NCBI GenBank assembly: GCA_021397845.1
Contig: CM038044.1
Coordinates: forward strand, 83,027,942-83,091,941
Source: Areca catechu
Taxonomy: Eukaryota; Streptophyta; Magnoliopsida; Arecales; Arecaceae
DNA length: 64,000 bases
Direction of reading: 5' to 3'
The notes beneath the pieces were generated by a model. That model searched no databases and was not told the origin of the DNA. It was given only the letters and a program-made list of their open reading frames with translations. How positions within the stretch are numbered: position 1 is the first letter of the stretch; every line of letters starts with the position of its first letter. The position numbers and the translations under genes are program-made. This document shows, piece by piece, positions 59,105 through 64,000 of the stretch.

Positions 59105-59330
59105 CCGACTTTAGGAATAGCAGGAAAGAAAAAAAAAAGAGGGAAGAAAAAAAAACCGTGGAGAAAAAAAAATGAGAAGAGAAATAAAGAGAAAAATCGT
59201 GAGAAAAAAAAGTGAAAAAAAGGGAAAAGAAAATAGAAAAAAAAGAGAGGTTATTTGATTATAAAAAAAAAAGAGAGAAAAAATATGAAAAAAAAAAGTG
59301 GGTTTCATTGGAATAAAAAATTAGAAAAAA
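59105..59330. repeat. Purine-rich low-complexity tract in L LTR
   Basis: A long run of A-rich AAAAGAGAAAAAA-type sequence with GTGAGAAA phrases. The second LTR has the same tract at 61000-61215. Open frames across it are simple-sequence artefacts. Confidence 0.8.
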
Positions 59331-59434
59331 ATTTAATTTGGTTTTGGTTTAGCCTAGCCTAGGGTCGTTTCCTAGCGACCAACGGTCCGTTCTCCTTGGA
59401 ATAAATATTGATCGGGGCATCGTGTGCCGCATCA

Positions 59435-59601
59435 AATTTGGTATCAGAGCAATATGTTAGGTTAGTCATTTTAATTGCACTATTTCTATAAAAATTTTTA
59501 GTCTGCAGATCACATGGTGCATCGGATTCAGAAGTGCATCAATTTGAAGATTGCTGAAGCTTGACTTGACGGAGTCGAGTTCTCCCCACCTCAGGAGAAA
59601 T
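59435..59601 (+). other. Minimal internal region of L, 167 bp
   Basis: Only a primer site, about 140 bases and the 3' chromovirus end (GGAGTCGAGTTCTCC, then AGGAGAAA polypurine tract) before the 3' LTR. No coding capacity and no palindrome module. Confidence 0.75.
59439..59450 (+). other. Primer-binding site of L (tRNA-iMet)
   Basis: TGGTATCAGAGC four bases (AATT) after the LTR end GCCGCATCA. Confidence 0.9.
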
Positions 59602-61323
59602 GATGGGGACATCGATCCAGATTCTGAAGCAGCACAGATCAACCCAGAAGCCCAGCCCAGAACCTGAAGCCTAGTCCAGTCCAAGCTTGAAGCCCAACCC
59701 AGAAGCCCAGCCCAGAACCTGAAGCCCAGCCCAGCCCATCCCAAACCCTAGGGCCCAAGATCCTGGAGTCGATGAGCACGAATCTTGAAGTCATCATCAG
59801 CACCGATCCCGATGAGATCCAGCATAATTTAAATTCGAGATTTGATTGGGATATTAGGATATTATGATTTATCTCGATTGTTTGAAAATTTGTTTTAGGA
59901 TTTGATTATTTGTTTTAGGATTTATCTTATCGATTATTTTAAGAAGGATCTTATCAGTTGTTTTAAGATTTGTTTCGATCTCTTTCGGAGGTTTATTTAA
60001 GAACATGTTTCTTGATGAATAAAATGAGTGATGAATAAAAATATTTGAGAAATCATCTGGGTGCGTCCCGACTTTCCCCTTCTTCTGGTTCTTCCCTCCC
60101 TCCTCCTTCTTCCCTTCTCCTGATTATTCTTTTTCTCTGGTATTTCTTCTTCCTGGGCTCTCTTATTCTTCCCCTCTCTTCTCTCTTTTGGTATTTCTTC
60201 TTCCTCTGGATTCTTCTCCTTCTCTCTTCCTTCTCTTCTCGGTTACTATTATCTTCCATGAAAAATCAACATCCTGTGAATTAATTCTCCGGAGCACACC
60301 ATTGCCAACAAGCCCCTTTCCGATTCCCCTCAATCGAGCATGCCACCACCAATTCCCATCTGACAACCAGAAAGAGCACTTTCCCATGTGCCTCCATCTT
60401 CACCGAGTCCCAGATGCTCGCCCACGACCAAATCGAGACTGCCGGCCCTGATGGATTCCGGCTGTCCGACTCCTTCGCTCCCAGCCCACGCCGTAGACCT
60501 ACATGGCTGCCAACATTTCCTCCACCCGTGCAACCCATTGCAGTCGAAGCCCCACCCGTGATGCCGCCCACCACCAGCGCCAGCCCTTGCCTCACCGCCT
60601 TCACTCCCCATCTCCACTCGCGATGCCTCACGGACGTCACTCGGCCGCCTGCTGCCATGACGCCACTCGTTGGAGAAGCCGGTCGGATCTCCTCCCTGCT
60701 ACCGTGTCCCCCACAGCCACCGCACGCCCGCAGCCAAGCATCCCTCGACTTTGCCATGGCCGTCGCCGCCCTGCTGGAACCCTTTCGCCCCTCGTCGATG
60801 CCGGTGAGGTCTCTCCCGCAAGCCCCCCTATTCGGCACGATCGTGAAAGCACGATGGCCGTCGCTGCCCTGCCGGATCCCTTTCACCCCTCGCCAATGCC
60901 GGCGAAGCCTCTCCCGCAAGCCCCCCTGTTCGGCACGATCGTGAAAGCATGGCTTGCACAATCGTGAAGGCATAGTCGGGCTTCTCAGCCGACTTTAGGA
61001 ATAGCAGGAAAGAAAAAAAAAAGATGGAAGAAAAAAAAAATCGTGGAGAAAAAAAAAATGAGAAGAGAAATAAAGAGAAAAATCGTGAGAAAAAAAAGTG
61101 AAAAAAAAGGGAAAAGAAAATAGAAAAAAAAAAAGAGAGGTTATTTGATTATAAAAAAAAAGAGAGAAAAAATATGAAAAAAAAAAGTGGGTTTCATTGG
61201 AATAAAAAATTAGAAAAAAATTTAATTTGGTTTTGGTTTAGCCTAGCCTAGGGTCGTTTCCTAGCGACCCACGGTCCGTTCTCCTTGGAATAAATATTGA
61301 TCGGGGCATCATGTGCCGCATCA
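59602..61323 (+). repeat. 3' LTR of L, 1722 bp
   Basis: TGATGGGGACATCG to GTGCCGCATCA. In order it has a repeated AGCCCAGCCCAGAACCTGAA region (59640-59740), a TATA-like TTTATTTAAG near 59992, a pyrimidine-rich tract (60070-60240), the GC-rich block, the purine-rich tract and the U5 end. Confidence 0.78.
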
Positions 61324-62198
61324 AAAAACCTCAAAAAATATTAGTGTATATGAATTTTAACATCTTAAAGACATGAACTTTAGTCTAAAGGTTTCTTCCA
61401 CTATTTTGTATGGACTGGTAGCCTCTACACTCCAATCTGAAGAATAACACTTACTCCATAGCAGGTACAAGAATCTAATAGATTACACATGAGCTTGACT
61501 TTGGCCAGCCAACCCATGTGCATTTAAAGGTTGGTTCACAACCTATTACTTCTCGAAGCAATTTCTAGTAAATAATTTTTGCCCTAGGGTGCCAATCAAT
61601 CAGCCTTTGGGCCTCCAATTGAAGGTCCTAGTTAGGTCCAACCTTAACATGACCGACTTCAATGCTTCTAACTAATGAATGATCAAGCCCGACTTTGGCC
61701 GGCTAACCTGATCTCTTGTTAAGATAGTTGCACTGAGCCATCATATTATGACTAGCAATTCCACCAGCCTGATGACCACCTGATCTTTGGATCTATCGAT
61801 GATCACCCTACTAATGGACTCATTACCATCCACTTAATGGGAGGCTAAGACTAGGTTATCCTATAACTTTATCTTTTAAAGAACCTAATAATTTAAAGGA
61901 TTTAATTCATTATGACACATTAAGAGAAGACATGGACCTAATCAAGAAACCTTCCATTATCTCATGGAGGGGTTCATGATCAATTGGTCCTTGGGCACCT
62001 AAAAACTAGTCATGATTGATTAACCTTAGTTGACATGGGTTAACTCGAATCAACAAGTTATCCAATCAATTATGGTTCACCACATTGGCCAGGTAAGTGA
62101 GATCAAGGGATGGGTTGCACCAAGTAAGCCTCTTGCCTTCGACACCAACCTTGAGTTGGCCAGGTAAGAGTTAGCCCCAAAGAACCTTGATCAAGATG
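61324..62198 (-). other. Copia I leader, split from its Gag by D+L
   Basis: Follows the copia I start codon once D+L is removed. The TTCCACTATTTT phrase parallels the K leader. It holds two stem-loops sharing the core GACTTTGGCC (61486-61520 and 61681-61713) and the palindrome module with CCAACCTTGAGTTGG at 62145-62159. N interrupts it at 62199. Non-coding. Confidence 0.65.
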
Positions 62199-63827
62199 TG
62201 ATGCAGAACAAAGAACAAAGAAGCGTATGCGGAAGTAAAATTAAGATTAATCTTTTTTTGTTATTTCTTTATTATTATTATTATTTTTTTTTTATATTTC
62301 AGAAATTGGCTTTGACTCAAAGTAAAGTTAAACTAAGTTGAAGGAAACTAGGTAAGGATTGAAAGCACAATTTAGAAGAAACTAAATTATCATAGTAGTT
62401 CAGAAGTAACGGATCGCTGGGGGTTGAGAAACTCCCAGTCCTAGGGTTTCACTCTGAACTTTCAATGGGACAGAAATAGAGAGGAGAGATGGGTTACCAA
62501 CCAAACAGTGATCTTCACAAAGTTTGGTGGAAGAACTCTCTCGAGTAGATTGTTGGATCCTCGGATTCGGATACCTTCGCAATGGATCCTCCAATACTGG
62601 TCCTGTGGCTGAGTCGGCTTCTCCTGGACTCAAGATCTGGGAAAGAAGAGGAACAAGTGATGGAATTCAGATACTCAAGAAAAGATTTACCAGATTGAAG
62701 AACTTGAAAGCTGAAGTTGCTGAAATTAGGATTCTCCTGGAGGCTGATCTGACTTCCTCTTAGAATTTCTTTAGATTTGAAGTATCCGGACTAGACCCGA
62801 ATGCTGGTGGTCGGCCTTGACTTGAAGAGGGTGGCCGTGAGAAGTGGGATAGGCTAGGGCTTGGTGGAAAGAAAAGAATGATGGGTGGCTAGGGTTTGGG
62901 AGTGGAGTGGCTAAACTAGGGTTTGGGTTTTGGAGATCTCACACCTCCTCAAGGTTCCTGGGGAACCCGGATTTACTCCCTCACGGAGCTCAACACCTGG
63001 ATGCAAGTGCGGAAGAGAGAAAACACAAAGTTTGCTCACAAAAAAATTTGGTTTCATTCATCTGATTGATTTAAACTTACAAGAGGGGTTTAATTTATAG
63101 GACTTTACAAGAGAGTAGGGTTTTACATCTTCCCATGTGGGACTAAAGGAGGGGATCTACAAATCAGGATAATCCATACACATATGGCCGGCCAAGGTTC
63201 CAAAAAAAAATGATTTGGGTTATAAAAGGAAGGTAGATGGCACCTCCATGCTTGGTTCCTCAAGAGAGGATTTCTTTCTTTCCATGGCTTAACTCTTTTG
63301 GACTCCTCCTTTTCTTTCTCCCTAAGTCAAGGTCCTTCCCATCTTTGTTTTGGATATTTTTGGCAGGTAATGGGCGCCTCCTTGAAGTTCTCTCCAAGAG
63401 AATTTCTTCCCTTTCATAGTTTGGTTCTTTTGGAAAAGTCTTGGGCCGCCCCCTTGATTTGTGGACTCCTGGTGGATTTCTCCTTAATTGGCGCATGAGA
63501 GAAGGGAGCTGCTATCTGTGGTGTGGGGACCAAAGGCTGCTGGATGGAGATGTGGCACCCCCTGGACTCAGGCGTATGGCTGGTAGTGTGGCGCCCACTT
63601 GCTTGGCCTTGGGAGAAAATGTAACACCCCAGGTTGAAGCCCTAGTCCACTACTGAGTCAACATGACTCAACAAAATAAAATGCAGGTAATATAGACTCA
63701 AGCTAAAATTGAGTTGATCTAGTCAACCCTTATTACAAGCCAAAAAAAACCCTAATTCTTCAGGCAAGATTAATCAGAGATCCAGATGGAGCTCTGAAGT
63801 CTTCTTCTGAGTGTGGTGCCCGCACCA
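62199..63827 (-). repeat. 3' LTR of N, 1629 bp
   Basis: TGATGCAGAAC to GGTGCCCGCACCA. Aligns along its length with LTRs of B and C. An ATT microsatellite and T-run lie at about 62255-62295. Confidence 0.9.
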
Positions 63828-64000
63828 ATTCTCCCAGGGTGGGAGGAACTCGACCTTGTCGAGTATGGATCAAGTTGGCTCTGGTATCTCTCCAAGAGGT
63901 CTGGGTCCAACTCCTGTAATTCTTCTCGGGAGATCCAAGAGTCATCAGAATCTGGCCTTCCTAGCCAGCAGACCAGGTATCTTTGGTATCCTCGATTATG
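63770..64000 (-). CDS. C-terminal end of N polyprotein (chromodomain), partial
   Basis: Open minus frame to the window edge: GYQRYLVCWLGRPDSDDSW chromodomain core, the serine-rich tail and terminal SSIWISD. The last 19 codons and stop lie in the LTR. The Arg of VRW is Cys here. Whether the rest is intact cannot be seen. Confidence 0.8.
   Translation of the reverse strand, partial: HNRGYQRYLVCWLGRPDSDDSWISREELQELDPDLLERYQSQLDPYSTRSSSSHPGRIGAGTTLRRRLQSSIWISD

Larger units (their letters stand above)
58364..59434 (+). repeat. 5' LTR of L, truncated and rearranged at its start
   Basis: 58395-59434 matches 60279-61323 of the 3' LTR. The first 677 bp of the LTR are missing. In their place, 58364-58390 is a copy of the last 26-27 bases of the L LTR (TGGATCGGGGCATCG...CACATCA) plus the spacer AATT. 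Contains the GC-rich block described for the 3' LTR. Confidence 0.78.
54361..61323. mobile_element. Chimeric insertion D+L in copia I leader
   Basis: A minus chromovirus derivative (D, 54361-58360) is fused to a plus minimal LTR element (L, 58364-61323). Both outer ends are U5-type LTR ends: TGATGCGGCA at left and its complement TGCCGCATCA at right. A normal element has one U3 and one U5 end. Runs aaaaa at 54356-54360 and 61324-61328 may be target duplications. Copia I Gag lies left of it and copia I leader right of it. Confidence 0.7.
62199..64000 (-). mobile_element. Chromovirus N, 3' end only
   Basis: B/C-family chromovirus on the minus strand. The complete 3' LTR is followed by the end of the polyprotein, which runs off the window. 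The left flank agatg (62194-62198) is the candidate target duplication. Confidence 0.88.

Noticed and set aside
59105..59330. Phe-rich membrane-like peptide on the minus strand
   Set aside because: Translation of an A-rich simple-sequence tract in an LTR.
5484..59450. Initiator tRNA-Met matches as tRNA genes
   Set aside because: Only the 12-base primer-site complement is present, always beside an LTR edge. There is no cloverleaf or A/B box.
54356..61328. aaaaa runs as firm proof of one D+L insertion event
   Set aside because: Both sites are A-rich, so a match of five could be chance. Used only as supporting evidence along with copia I continuity.

Overview
The window is plant nuclear DNA made almost entirely of LTR retrotransposons inserted into one another. 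I see no complete host gene, rRNA, tRNA gene or CRISPR. The elements carry initiator-tRNA-Met primer sites, Ty1/copia polyproteins, chromodomain Ty3/gypsy (chromovirus) polyproteins and a Tat-lineage gypsy Gag. This combination is typical of a repeat-rich angiosperm. The species cannot be named from the sequence.

Layout (letters are mine). K, 1-7926, minus: young copia element with an intact 1296-residue polyprotein and 2.43-kb LTRs. C, 7927-14035, minus: decayed chromovirus that K entered. F, 14036-14666 plus 23222-28899, minus: chromovirus that C and G entered. G, 14667-23221, minus: complete chromovirus with an intact polyprotein and near-identical LTRs. H, 28900-34312, minus: Tat-lineage element whose 3.2-kb LTR holds a 2.3-kb tandem array. 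J, 34313-35497: chromovirus LTR fragment. I, minus: old, decayed copia element in four pieces (35498-36342, 42712-43532, 52389-54360, 61324-62198). A, 36343-42711, plus: non-autonomous chromovirus derivative. B, 43533-52388, plus: full-length chromovirus with several stops. D+L, 54361-61323: chimera of a minus non-autonomous chromovirus and a plus minimal LTR element. N, 62199 to the window edge, minus: chromovirus of the B/C family.

The order of insertion can be read from the junctions. K is in C, C and G are in F, F is in H, H is in J, and J, A, B, D+L and N are all in I. That gives six levels at the left side. Target-site duplications are visible for G (gaatt), B (ggaca), A (tttac/tttat) and possibly D+L (aaaaa).

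The elements fall into functional classes. K and G look able to encode everything they need. A, D and L keep the primer site, leader and LTR ends but lack reverse transcriptase, so they would depend on proteins from autonomous relatives. The most unusual signals are in the untranslated leaders. These are a 15-nt palindrome module shared by copia and gypsy elements, four stem-loops with compensated stems in K, and an outer-stem plus tetraloop structure next to the primer site in the chromoviruses.
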